A DNA stretch of 64,000 nucleotides. It comes from Sinorhizobium fredii USDA 257 (GTDB taxonomy: Bacteria > Pseudomonadota > Alphaproteobacteria > Rhizobiales > Rhizobiaceae). A model generated the notes under the pieces. It saw only the letters and a program-made list of their open reading frames with translations. It made no database searches and had not been told where the DNA came from. The position numbers and the translations under genes were made by a program. The stretch lies in assembly GCF_000265205.3 (NCBI RefSeq), contig NC_018000.1:6121001-6185000 (forward strand), written 5' to 3'. Positions 9,075 to 18,617 of this stretch are shown here, in pieces. Each line of letters opens with the position of its first letter. Position 1 is the stretch's first letter.

Positions 9075-9500
9075 ATGAACCAATCTGCATTGATCCGTCC
9101 GGACTGGACGCCTGCGACCATTGCATTGATGGTGCTTGGTTTCATTGTGTTCTGGCCGCTCGGTCTGGCGATGCTCGCTTACATCCTCTTCGGCGACAAG
9201 CTGAGGACCTTCAAGAAGGACGCCAACGACAGCGTGGACCGCATGTGCGCCGGCTTCCGCCGGAACCACAAGGCCCAGTGGGCCCACCATCGGACCGGCA
9301 ATGTCGCCTTCGACGACTGGCGCGAAGCGGAACTTACCCGCCTCGACGAAGAGCGCCGCAAGCTCGACGAGATGCGCGAGGAGTTCGACGCCTATGTCCG
9401 CGAGCTCCGGCGCGCCAAGGACCAGGAGGAATTCGACCGCTTCATGCGCGAGCGCAAGAACGGCCGCCCGGGTCCGGCACCCGGCTCCGAAACGAACTGA
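9075..9500 (+). CDS. DUF2852 small membrane protein
   Basis: A 141-residue protein starting at an ATG behind GAGGAATACTGAAG. One hydrophobic helix (residues about 14-37, ending in LAYILFG) is followed by a charged, probably coiled-coil region rich in Arg, Glu and Asp (EEFDAYVRELRRAKDQEEF). This layout matches the DUF2852 family found in Rhizobiales; its function is unknown. A hairpin follows the gene at 9516-9543. Confidence 0.8.
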   Translation: MNQSALIRPDWTPATIALMVLGFIVFWPLGLAMLAYILFGDKLRTFKKDANDSVDRMCAGFRRNHKAQWAHHRTGNVAFDDWREAELTRLDEERRKLDEMREEFDAYVRELRRAKDQEEFDRFMRERKNGRPGPAPGSETN

Positions 9501-9515
9501 CCTGACGGAATCGAT

Positions 9516-9543
9516 GTCCGGCGTTTCACATGAAACGCCGGAC
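9516..9543. terminator. Perfect 13-bp hairpin after DUF2852 gene
   Basis: GTCCGGCGTTTCA and its exact reverse complement are separated by only CA. It lies 16 bp after the DUF2852 stop codon and 50 bp before the next gene. The stem is strong but no T-run follows, so it may be a processing or attenuation structure rather than a classic terminator. Confidence 0.45.
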
Positions 9544-9593
9544 GTCTCGTAGAGGCAGCTGCCAGCGGTCGGCGAATCGGCTAGAAAGGCCTC

Positions 9594-10349
9594 ATGTTTC
9601 CTTCTTTCAAGCGGCGCCGCGGCACTGAAACGCGCCTCGATGTTACGCGTGACATCGAGGTGGCCGGCAAGCTTCTTCCCTTGACCATCCGGCAGAACGC
9701 CCGGGCGACGCGGATGACGTTGCGTATAGAGCCCGGCGGGCGCGCCTTGAAACTGACCGTTCCCGAGGGCCTGCCGGAGCGCGAGGTCAGCGCGTTCCTC
9801 ACCCGTCACCAGGGCTGGCTGATGACCAGGCTCGCGCGCTTCTCCGGCGAGAGCGAAATCGAGCATGGCGGAACGATCTTCATCCGCGGCGTCGCCCATC
9901 GCATCGAAAGAACCGGCCGCATCCGTGGCCTCACCGAGGCCGTGGTCGCTGACGACGAGGCGGTGTTGCGGGTCGGCGGCGCGGAGGAGCACCTGCGTCG
10001 GCGGATTGCCGACTTCCTGAAGAAGGAGGCGCGCTTCGAACTGGAGCGTCTCGTCGCCGTCTATGCCGGCAGGATCGATCGCCGGGTGCGCTCGCTCAGC
10101 TTCAAGGATACCCGCAGCCGCTGGGGTTCCTGCTCCGCCGAAGGCGACTTGAGCTTTTCCTGGCGCATTGCAATGGCGCCCCCGAAAGTCATCGCCTATC
10201 TCGCCGCCCACGAGGTGGCCCATCTCCAGGAGATGAACCACGGCCCCGACTTCTGGGCACTGTGCGAAAAGCTCTGTCCGGACACAAACGACGCCAGGCG
10301 CTGGCTGAAGCGCAACGGCACCATGCTGCACGCGATCGATTTCGGTTAG
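9594..10349 (+). CDS. YgjP-like M48-type metallopeptidase (DUF45)
   Basis: A 251-residue protein with the zinc-protease signature HEVAH (206-210) followed by NHGPDFW with a third histidine at 216. The conserved SRWGSC block (around 175-180) identifies the YgjP/WLM-like DUF45 family. Members are cytoplasmic metallopeptidases often next to restriction or housekeeping genes; their substrates are mostly unknown. There is no signal peptide. It follows the DUF2852 gene after a hairpin. Confidence 0.85.
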   Translation: MFPSFKRRRGTETRLDVTRDIEVAGKLLPLTIRQNARATRMTLRIEPGGRALKLTVPEGLPEREVSAFLTRHQGWLMTRLARFSGESEIEHGGTIFIRGVAHRIERTGRIRGLTEAVVADDEAVLRVGGAEEHLRRRIADFLKKEARFELERLVAVYAGRIDRRVRSLSFKDTRSRWGSCSAEGDLSFSWRIAMAPPKVIAYLAAHEVAHLQEMNHGPDFWALCEKLCPDTNDARRWLKRNGTMLHAIDFG

Positions 10350-10485
10350 ATCTGGATTGGGGAAAAGCGCGCGGTTTCCGCCGCAAGGACGTGCCGGCCT
10401 GATTCTTCGCCGGCCAAGAATGTCACATGAGCGTCATTTGATGTTGCTACTGCAACGCGCAGAACGACAATGTGACGGTAAACTC

Positions 10486-11241
10486 ATGCCATCCAGCCTT
10501 CCTTCCAAAGCCGTTCGCTTTGGAAAGCGCGCTTCCAAAAAGGCGCCAGCATCGGCAGCGCCGATCGCGGTGCGCTTCCTGCATCGGGCTGACGTCGATG
10601 CGCTCCTCGTTCTCGAACGGGCCAAATGGACCGGCGCGCAGGCTGCGAGCCGGGCCGATCTCGAGCGGCGCATAGCGGCTTTTCCCGGCCTGAGCATCGG
10701 GGCCTTTTCCACGGAGACCGGCGCGGCGCTTGCGTCGCTCTTCCTGAAACCGGTGACGCCGGAGCAGATCAGAGCCGCACGCACTTGGTCGGAATGCGCG
10801 GCAATTTCCAGTCCCCCGCCCGCAAACGCGCGAGCGCTCTTCGGAATCAGCCTGAGCAGCACGGATGCTCTCGCCGTGCGCCTCATCTTCGAGTTCTTTT
10901 GGCCCTACGCGTTGAAACAGGGATGGCGGCGGATCTATCTCGGCTCGCCCATGCCGGGACTGGCAGCCTGGAGGCGCGCCAATCCGGAGGCGCCGATCGA
11001 CGAGTACGTCTGGGAAACGCACAACAAGCTGCCGCGCGATCCACAGTTGCGCTACTATTATAAGAAAGGCTTCCGCCGGATCGAGGGCTGGAAAGCCGAT
11101 TATTTTCCCCACGAACCGTCCCTCGACCACGCCGCCCTGTTGCGCGCCGACATTCCGCTGTCGTCGGTCTCTCCCTTGTGGACGCTGATGCCGCTGTCGT
11201 GGCTTGAGCGGATGCGCAGTCTCTTGTTCCTGGTTGCTTGA
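10486..11241 (+). CDS. GNAT-like acyltransferase, function unknown
   Basis: About 251 residues if translation starts at the ATG at 10486; in-frame ATGs also occur at 10420 and 10441 and none has a strong ribosome site. The C-terminal half has a YYYKKGFRRIEGWKADYF block resembling the end of the GNAT fold, and SPMPGLAAWRR before it. The N-terminal basic stretch (KAVRFGKRASKK) is probably not part of the fold. The closing residues are hydrophobic (LLFLVA). The gene runs into the flavoprotein gene after only 39 bp, so the two are probably co-expressed. N-acyl amino acid synthase-like or plain acetyltransferase activity is possible; I do not recognise the subfamily. Confidence 0.6.
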   Translation: MPSSLPSKAVRFGKRASKKAPASAAPIAVRFLHRADVDALLVLERAKWTGAQAASRADLERRIAAFPGLSIGAFSTETGAALASLFLKPVTPEQIRAARTWSECAAISSPPPANARALFGISLSSTDALAVRLIFEFFWPYALKQGWRRIYLGSPMPGLAAWRRANPEAPIDEYVWETHNKLPRDPQLRYYYKKGFRRIEGWKADYFPHEPSLDHAALLRADIPLSSVSPLWTLMPLSWLERMRSLLFLVA

Positions 11242-11280
11242 GACTTCCATTCGCCGTTGATTGCAGATCGGGATAGCCTC

Positions 11281-12651
11281 ATGATTTCGAATGACTCCGT
11301 GGCGAACCGCTACGACGCCGACGTCCTCGTGATCGGCGCAAGCATGGCAGGGCTGCTGGCTGCAGCGGCGGCGAGCCAGGCCGGCAAGACCGTGCGCATC
11401 ATCGAGCGCGATGTGCTCGACGGTTCGCCCCTGCCGCGCAAGGGTGTGTCGCAAGGCCATCAGCCGCATGTTCTTCTCTATCGTGGTCTGTGCGCCATCG
11501 AGGAACTGCTGCCGGGGTTCCGGAGCGAGCTTGTCCAGGCTGGTGGCGTGCCGCTCGACACCGGCAATCTCGCCTGGCTCGGCGAACAGGGATGGGCACC
11601 GATCGGCAACCCGGCCTTCGAACTGGTCTCCGCGACGCGCCCCGTGGTGGAAGAGCTCGTGCGCCTGAGGGTGGCTGCCTTGGCTGGCGTAGCCTTGACC
11701 GACGGCGTGCGCATCGCGGCTCTCGAGCGCGACAGCGAAAGACACGGCTGGATCGCCCGAAAGGCGGACGGAAGCGTGCTGTCGGCGCCGCTTGTCATCG
11801 ACGCGTCCGGGCGCGCGTCCCGCCTGCCGTTCTGGCTCGTGGAGTCGGGGTTCGGCGGGGTCGAGGTCACGACCGTCGATGTCGGCTTCGGCTATGCGAG
11901 CCGCATGTACAGAGCTCCGGCGGATCATCTGGCGCCGGCCGCCGGCATTCTCGTTCTTCCAACCCCTTCGAGCCCCATGGGAGGGGTTGCCCTTCCCGTA
12001 GAAGGCGGACGCTGGATGATCGGCGCGGTGGGTGCGGGAGAATGCTGCCCGCCGCGCGAAACCGAGGGCTTCCTGCCTTTCCTCGAACGGCTGCGCGATC
12101 CTGCGCTCGCGGATTTCGCCCGGTCGGCGACCGCTGTCAGCGATGTCGTCATCCATCGCCGGACGGATAATGTGCGCCGCCAGTACGACCGGATGTCGGC
12201 TTGGCCCGCCGGATTGCTGGCGATCGGCGACAGCTTTTGCGCCTTCAATCCGGTTTACGGACAGGGCATCACCGTATCGGCCTGCCAGGCGCTCATGTTG
12301 CGGGACAGTTTCAGGGCCGGTGAGGTCATCGGCGCGGAACACCGCCTGATGCGGAGGCTCGGTCAACTTGCGCAACTGCCCTGGGAGATCGCGACGGGCG
12401 AAGATCTGCGCTATTCCTCGAGCCGGGGAGAATCGACCCCGCTCCAGGCGCTGTTTGGGAAATGGTCCCGGCAGCTCGACCTGCTCGCCGCCCATGGAGA
12501 CCTGCAGGCCCAGCGCGCCTTGGACCGGGTATATCATCTCGTCGGTTCGCCGGTGGGATTGCTTCATCCGCGTCTCTTCTGGTCCGCGTTGAAGGCGTGG
12601 GCGTTCGGCCTACCGCCCCGGCTTCCCCGACCGCTTGAGCGCCCGAGGTGA
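11281..12651 (+). CDS. FAD-dependent oxidoreductase (p-hydroxybenzoate hydroxylase superfamily)
   Basis: A 456-residue flavoprotein. The N-terminal Rossmann motif VIGASMAGLLAAAAASQAGK, with E42 for the FAD ribose, and the second FAD motif AIGDSFCAFNPVYGQG (about 313-325) place it with the geranylgeranyl reductase / aromatic hydroxylase superfamily. The middle region (VDVGFGYASRMYR) is shared with a subgroup of uncharacterised monooxygenase-like proteins. The start at 11281 was chosen because MISNDSVANRYDADVLVIG gives the normal distance to the Rossmann motif. It is paired with the acyltransferase gene upstream, suggesting joint modification of a lipid or other small molecule; this is inference. 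Confidence 0.75.
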   Translation: MISNDSVANRYDADVLVIGASMAGLLAAAAASQAGKTVRIIERDVLDGSPLPRKGVSQGHQPHVLLYRGLCAIEELLPGFRSELVQAGGVPLDTGNLAWLGEQGWAPIGNPAFELVSATRPVVEELVRLRVAALAGVALTDGVRIAALERDSERHGWIARKADGSVLSAPLVIDASGRASRLPFWLVESGFGGVEVTTVDVGFGYASRMYRAPADHLAPAAGILVLPTPSSPMGGVALPVEGGRWMIGAVGAGECCPPRETEGFLPFLERLRDPALADFARSATAVSDVVIHRRTDNVRRQYDRMSAWPAGLLAIGDSFCAFNPVYGQGITVSACQALMLRDSFRAGEVIGAEHRLMRRLGQLAQLPWEIATGEDLRYSSSRGESTPLQALFGKWSRQLDLLAAHGDLQAQRALDRVYHLVGSPVGLLHPRLFWSALKAWAFGLPPRLPRPLERPR

Positions 12652-12793
12652 GGGCGGCAAAAAGCACCGCTTCGTCGAATGTGGTAAGCTTGTGACCTGA
12701 GCCGCAACACCTGGCGGCAACCCTCCTCTTGATTGCCGAGGAAGGCCATGGTTTTGCTCGACTCGCGCGGCATTTCGTGCAAGGTCGCTTCCC

Positions 12794-13464
12794 ATGAAAA
12801 TGGACGTGAAGATTTGTGGATTGAAGACCGCGGAGGCCTTGGAGCACGCCGTGTCCCTCGGCGCTTCGCACACGGGTTTCATTTTCTTCCCGAAGAGCCC
12901 GCGCAACATCGAGCCGGACGATGCCGGTCGCCTTGCCGAGCGCATTCGCGGCCGGGCGACGATCGTCGCCGTCACGGTCGACGCGGACAATGACGATCTC
13001 GACGAGATCGTTTCCGCTCTCAGGCCGGATATGCTGCAGCTGCATGGCGGCGAGGATCCGGAGAGGGTGCTGACCGTCAAGGCGATCTACGGCCTTCCGG
13101 TGATGAAAGCGCTGTCGATCCGCGAGGCTTCCGATCTCGACCGGATCGATCCCTATCTCGGCATCGTCGATCGTTTCCTTTTTGATGCGAAGCCGCCGGC
13201 CGGGTCGGAACTACCGGGCGGCAACGGCGTCTCTTTCGACTGGAGACTGCTCGACGCGCTTGACGGAAGCGTCGATTACATGCTTTCCGGTGGACTGAAT
13301 GCTGAAAATATCGGCGAGGCTGTTGCGCTCACCGGCGCGCGCGCCGTCGATACATCCTCCGGGGTCGAGAGCGCACCGGGTGTCAAGGATTTGAAGCTCA
13401 TGGATGCGTTTTTCGATGCGGTCCGCCGCGCCGAAACCGAACGGCGACGATCAGGGAGCAAGAC

Positions 13465-13468
<4 letters not shown>
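12794..13468 (+). CDS. trpF: Phosphoribosylanthranilate isomerase
   Basis: A 224-residue TIM-barrel enzyme converting N-(5-phosphoribosyl)anthranilate to CdRP in tryptophan synthesis. The opening VKICGLKT supplies the catalytic cysteine; [21 protein letters not shown] and [10 protein letters not shown] are all family blocks. The catalytic aspartate is in VDTSSGVE. It overlaps trpB by four bases (GTGA), giving the trpF-trpB-trpA order usual in alphaproteobacteria, with trpC and trpD elsewhere. Confidence 0.96.
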
Positions 13469-14685
<1,217 letters not shown>

Positions 14686-14690
14686 CGAGT

Positions 14691-15530
14691 ATGACCGCAC
14701 GCATCGAGCAGAGGTTCGCCGACGTCGCGGCGGAAGGCCGCCCGGTCCTCGTCACCTATTTCATGGGCGGCGATCCCGACTTCGCAACGTCCCTGGCGAT
14801 CATGCAGGCACTGCCGAAGGCGGGCGCCGACGTGATCGAACTGGGCGTGCCGTTTTCCGATCCGATGGCCGACGGTCCGGCGATCCAGCTTGCCGGCCAG
14901 CGCGCCCTGAAAGCCGGGCAGACGCTCGCCAGGACGCTCGAACTCGCCCGCCGCTTCCGGGCCGAAGATCAGCGCACCCCGGTCGTGCTGATGGGCTATT
15001 ACAATCCGATCTATATCTACGGCGTCGAACGGTTCTTGAACGATGCGGTCGAGGCGGGTGTCGACGGACTGATCGTCGTCGATCTGCCTCCGGAAATGGA
15101 CGACGAACTGTGCATCCCGGCCCTGAAGAAGGGCATCAGCTTCATCCGTCTGGCGACGCCGACGACGGATGACCGCCGTCTGCCCAAGGTTCTCGAAAAC
15201 ACCTCCGGTTTCGTCTATTACGTCTCGATGACCGGCATCACCGGTTCCGCCTTGCCCGATCCGTCGCTGATTGCCGGTGCGGTGGCACGGATCAAGTCAC
15301 ACACGAAGCTGCCCGTCTGTGTCGGCTTCGGCGTCAAGACCGCCGACCATGCGCGGGTGATCGGCGCCTCGGCCGATGGTGTCGTGGTTGGCACGGCGAT
15401 CGTCAACCAGATCGCCTCGAGCCTGACCGAAGAAGGTCACGTCACCGAGGCGACGGTGCCCGGCGTCGAGGCGCTTGTGCGGGGGCTTTCGGCCGGGGTG
15501 CGGGCCGCACGCCTTGCGGCAGCCGAATAA
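14691..15530 (+). CDS. trpA: Tryptophan synthase alpha chain
   Basis: A 279-residue TIM barrel that releases indole from indole-3-glycerol phosphate. Catalytic E50 ([16 protein letters not shown]) and D61 in the same block are present. The [14 protein letters not shown] phosphate-binding segment is intact. The gene lies directly behind trpB and is followed after 50 bp by accD, the usual alphaproteobacterial linkage. Confidence 0.98.
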   Translation: MTARIEQRFADVAAEGRPVLVTYFMGGDPDFATSLAIMQALPKAGADVIELGVPFSDPMADGPAIQLAGQRALKAGQTLARTLELARRFRAEDQRTPVVLMGYYNPIYIYGVERFLNDAVEAGVDGLIVVDLPPEMDDELCIPALKKGISFIRLATPTTDDRRLPKVLENTSGFVYYVSMTGITGSALPDPSLIAGAVARIKSHTKLPVCVGFGVKTADHARVIGASADGVVVGTAIVNQIASSLTEEGHVTEATVPGVEALVRGLSAGVRAARLAAAE

Positions 15531-15580
15531 TCGCCCATATTGGCGCGCAGAAGCCGAAGGACAGCTTCAGGAGTCTATAA

Positions 15581-16495
15581 GTGAACTGGATCACAAACTA
15601 CGTTCGGCCGAAGATCAATTCGATGCTCGGCCGCAGGGAAGTTCCGGAGAACCTCTGGATCAAGTGCCCTGAAACCGGCGAGATGGTGTTCCATCGCGAT
15701 CTCGAAGAGAACAAGTGGGTCATCCCGCAGTCCGGCCATCATATGAAGATGCCGGCAAAGGCCCGCCTGAAGGATCTCTTCGATGGCGGAATCTACGAAA
15801 CGCTGCCGCAGCCGAAGGTGGCGCAGGATCCGCTGAAGTTCCGCGATTCGAAGAAATATCTCGACCGCCTGCGCGACAGCCGCGCCAAGACCGAGCTCGA
15901 GGATACGATCGTCGCGGGCCTTGGCCTCGTTCAGGGCGTCAAGCTGGTCGCCGTCGTGCATGAGTTCAACTTCATCGGCGGCTCGCTCGGCCTGGCGGCC
16001 GGCGAAGCAATTATCAAGGCCTTCGAGAGAGCGATTGCCGAGAAGTGCCCGCTGGTGATGTTCCCGGCTTCGGGCGGAGCCCGCATGCAGGAAGGCATCC
16101 TTTCGCTGATGCAGCTTCCCCGCACCACCGTCGCGGTGAATTTGCTGAAGGAAGCGGGGCTCCCCTATATCGTCGTGCTGACCAATCCCACTACCGGCGG
16201 GGTGACCGCATCCTATGCGATGCTGGGCGACATCCACCTGGCCGAACCCGGTGCGGAGATCGGCTTTGCCGGCAAGCGGGTAATCGAGCAGACCCTGCGC
16301 GAAAAGCTCCCCGACGGCTTCCAGACCTCCGAGTACCTCCTGGAGCACGGCATGGTCGACATGGTCGTCAAGCGCCACGACATCCCGGCGACGTTGGCAC
16401 GCGTACTGAAGATCCTGATGAAGAAGCCGGCGGAGGCCGCAAGGCGGGAGAGCGGCTCCCAGGTTTCGGCCTTGCCGCTCGCAGCCCGGGCGTAG
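15581..16495 (+). CDS. accD: Acetyl-CoA carboxylase carboxyltransferase subunit beta
   Basis: A 304-residue subunit that, with AccA, moves the carboxyl group from biotin to acetyl-CoA in the first step of fatty-acid synthesis. It starts at GTG 15581. The crotonase-like core is complete ([49 protein letters not shown]). The N-terminal zinc ribbon is altered: where the E. coli protein has CxxC...CxxC, this one has C29-P-E-T32 and I48-P-Q-S51, so only one of four cysteines remains. The core enzyme should still work, but the zinc site cannot be a standard four-cysteine ribbon. Confidence 0.97.
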   Translation: MNWITNYVRPKINSMLGRREVPENLWIKCPETGEMVFHRDLEENKWVIPQSGHHMKMPAKARLKDLFDGGIYETLPQPKVAQDPLKFRDSKKYLDRLRDSRAKTELEDTIVAGLGLVQGVKLVAVVHEFNFIGGSLGLAAGEAIIKAFERAIAEKCPLVMFPASGGARMQEGILSLMQLPRTTVAVNLLKEAGLPYIVVLTNPTTGGVTASYAMLGDIHLAEPGAEIGFAGKRVIEQTLREKLPDGFQTSEYLLEHGMVDMVVKRHDIPATLARVLKILMKKPAEAARRESGSQVSALPLAARA

Positions 16496-16635
16496 CCGCC
16501 GCAACCCAACGAGCCCTGTATTGAACGTTGCGCGTCCCATCCGGACGCGCATACGTCGTTGTAAGTGTCTTGATTTGCTGCAATTCCGTTCTAAGGAATC
16601 ATCGAGCAGCGGATCATCTTTTGCGAGGCAGGAAC

Positions 16636-17979
16636 ATGACGGCGGCACAGGTCAGCGAGGCGGCGCAGGAGATCGACAAGCTTCTTGCCCTGCATCCCAA
16701 GGGGTTCGACCTGTCGCTCGACAGGATCACGCGGCTGCTCGCCGCGCTTGGAAACCCGCAGGACCGCCTGCCGCCGATCATCCATGTCGCCGGCACGAAC
16801 GGAAAAGGCTCCGTCACCGCATTTTCCCGGGCAATCCTGGAGGCGGCGGGTCTCAGCGTTCATGTGCACACATCGCCGCATCTGGTGAACTGGCACGAGC
16901 GTTATCGGCTCGGCGTCGCGAGCGGCAAGGGTGCGCTCGTCAGCGATCCGGTTCTCGCCGATGCGGTACGCCGCGTTGCGAAAGCCAATGCCGGCGAGAA
17001 GATCACCGTCTTCGAAATCCTGACGGCGGTCACCTTCGTGCTGTTCGCAGAGCACCCGGCCGATGTTGCGATTATCGAGGTCGGTCTCGGCGGCCGCTTC
17101 GATGCGACGAATGTTATCGCCCGGCCGGCGGTTTCCGTCATCATGCCGATCTCGCTCGATCACCAGGCCTATCTCGGCGATCGCGTAGAACTGATCGCCG
17201 CCGAAAAGGCCGGAATCATGAAGCGCGGCTGCCCGGTGGTGATCGGCCATCAAGAGGAAGATGGTGTGCGCGACGTGCTCGTCGATACGGCCGAGCGGCT
17301 CGGCTGCCCGATGTCCGTCTATGGCCAGGATTTCATGGCGCATGAGGAATTCGGCAGGTTGATTTTCCAGGACGAGAACGGCCTTGCGGACCTGCCGCTG
17401 CCGCGCCTGCCGGGCCGGCACCAATATGCCAATGCCGCGGCGGCGATCCGCGCCGTCCGGGCGGCCGGGTTCGACGTTCCGGAAGCGGCGATCGAGAAGG
17501 GCCTGGCCGGCGTCGAATGGCCGGGGCGCCTGCAGCGACTGGCCGGCGGCAAGCTTTCGCACTATGGACCGCCCGCCGCCGAGATCTGGATTGACGGCGG
17601 CCACAATCCCGGCGCCGGCCAGGTCATAGCCGAAGCGATGGCCTCCTTCGAGGAACGCGATCCGCGGCCGCTGTTTCTGATAATCGGCATGATCAACACC
17701 AAGGATCCGGTCGGCTACTTCAGGGCCTTCCTCGATCTCGCCGAACAGGTCTTCACCGTGCCGATCCACGCCTCGGACGCGGGCCTTGATCCGGTGGCGC
17801 TGGCCGCCGACGCGGCCGCTGCCGGGTTGGAGGCCAATGCCACCTCCTCGGTCGCCGAAGCGCTCGGTCTCATCGCCGAACTCACCGAAGAGGACCCCGT
17901 GCCGCCGCGCATCCTGATCGGCGGTTCTCTCTATCTCGCCGGCGATGTGCTCGCCGAAAACGGCACGCCGCCGCGGTAG
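16636..17979 (+). CDS. folC: Folylpolyglutamate synthase / dihydrofolate synthase
   Basis: A 447-residue Mur-ligase-family enzyme adding glutamate to dihydropteroate and to folates. The P-loop HVAGTNGKGSVTAF, LNWHERYRLG, EVGLGGRFDATNV and the C-terminal domain motif DGGHNPGAG are all present. The start at ATG 16636 follows GAGGCAGGAAC. The open frame extends further upstream but that part is not family-like. It is the last gene of the trp-acc-fol run and ends at a repeat and a shared terminator. Confidence 0.96.
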   Translation: MTAAQVSEAAQEIDKLLALHPKGFDLSLDRITRLLAALGNPQDRLPPIIHVAGTNGKGSVTAFSRAILEAAGLSVHVHTSPHLVNWHERYRLGVASGKGALVSDPVLADAVRRVAKANAGEKITVFEILTAVTFVLFAEHPADVAIIEVGLGGRFDATNVIARPAVSVIMPISLDHQAYLGDRVELIAAEKAGIMKRGCPVVIGHQEEDGVRDVLVDTAERLGCPMSVYGQDFMAHEEFGRLIFQDENGLADLPLPRLPGRHQYANAAAAIRAVRAAGFDVPEAAIEKGLAGVEWPGRLQRLAGGKLSHYGPPAAEIWIDGGHNPGAGQVIAEAMASFEERDPRPLFLIIGMINTKDPVGYFRAFLDLAEQVFTVPIHASDAGLDPVALAADAAAAGLEANATSSVAEALGLIAELTEEDPVPPRILIGGSLYLAGDVLAENGTPPR

Positions 17980-18006
17980 TAGGACGAGTTCGGCTCAGCT
18001 GCGTCT

Positions 18007-18060
18007 GCCCTCATCCCGCTGCCGCGACCTTCTCTCCATTTTGAGGGGGAGAAGAAGGGA
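18007..18060. repeat. RIME-like intergenic repeat module
   Basis: The 236-bp gap between folC and trxA starts with a CCCTCATCCCGCTGCCGCGA / TCTCTCC...GGGGGAGA module like those at 466-524 and 50109-50284. A second CCCTCACCCC block at 18081-18090 is a weaker relative. No gene is seen in the gap. Confidence 0.5.
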
Positions 18061-18161
18061 TTTGCCGCGAGCTCTTAAGTCCCTCACCCCGCGAGCAGGG
18101 AAAGGCTCTAAGATCTAGGGTAAGGAGCAAGCTCAAGCCTCGGCTGTCTCGGACGAGCAAG

Positions 18162-18187
18162 AAAAAAGCCCGGCGAGCCGGGCTTTT
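18162..18187. terminator. Bidirectional terminator between folC and trxA
   Basis: AAAAGCCCGGC at 18164-18174 pairs exactly with GCCGGGCTTTT at 18177-18187. The A-run on one side and T-run on the other make it usable on both strands. It terminates trxA (28 bp after its stop, minus strand) and probably the trp-folC transcript. Confidence 0.85.
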
Positions 18188-18215
18188 CGATAGCGCTTTT
18201 CAAAAATTCGGCGGC

Positions 18216-18536
18216 TTAGACCGCGTTGGAAATCCACGAGCTGAGCGCGGTCTTCGGCGCGGCGCCGACCTTGATGTCGGCAACTTCGCCGGCCTTGAAC
18301 ATGGCGAGCGTCGGAATCGAGCGAACTCCATATTGGGCGGCCAGTTCGGGGTTTTCATCGATGTTGAGCTTGACGACCTTGACCTTGCCGGCCAGTTCGG
18401 TGGCGATCTCTTCAAGGCTCGGCGCAATCATTTTGCACGGGCCGCACCATTCGGCCCAGAAGTCGACGACGACCGGCTCGGCGGAATTCAGGACTTCTTT
18501 TTGAAAATTGGACGCATCGACTTTTACAGTTGCCAT
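18216..18536 (-). CDS. trxA: Thioredoxin
   Basis: A 106-residue thioredoxin with the active-site disulfide pair C31-C34 ([14 protein letters not shown]) and the cis-proline region [10 protein letters not shown]. It keeps cytoplasmic proteins reduced and donates electrons to ribonucleotide reductase and others. It lies downstream of addA on the same strand with an 81-bp gap, the usual rhizobial arrangement, and has its own terminator. Confidence 0.98.
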   Translation of the reverse strand: MATVKVDASNFQKEVLNSAEPVVVDFWAEWCGPCKMIAPSLEEIATELAGKVKVVKLNIDENPELAAQYGVRSIPTLAMFKAGEVADIKVGAAPKTALSSWISNAV

Positions 18537-18617
18537 CGGCTGCTCCTTCGGAATGGCATTGTCCAGATATTGTGCCTCATGTGAGGCCTCGCCACTGGAT
18601 TTTCAATATCGTGTATC

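Noticed and set aside
7431..10331. A 966-residue open frame on the minus strand opposite phaZ, the DUF2852 gene and the metallopeptidase gene
   Set aside because: It is complementary to three well-supported genes, has low-complexity His/Arg/Asp-rich translation, and no family motif. Such frames are common in GC-rich DNA.
10447..12567. A 706-residue minus-strand frame opposite the acyltransferase and flavoprotein genes
   Set aside because: The plus-strand frames carry clear FAD motifs; the minus-strand product has no motif.
16530..16550. 8-bp hairpin between accD and folC (GCGCGTCC / GGACGCGC)
   Set aside because: Short and without a T-run; common by chance in GC-rich DNA.
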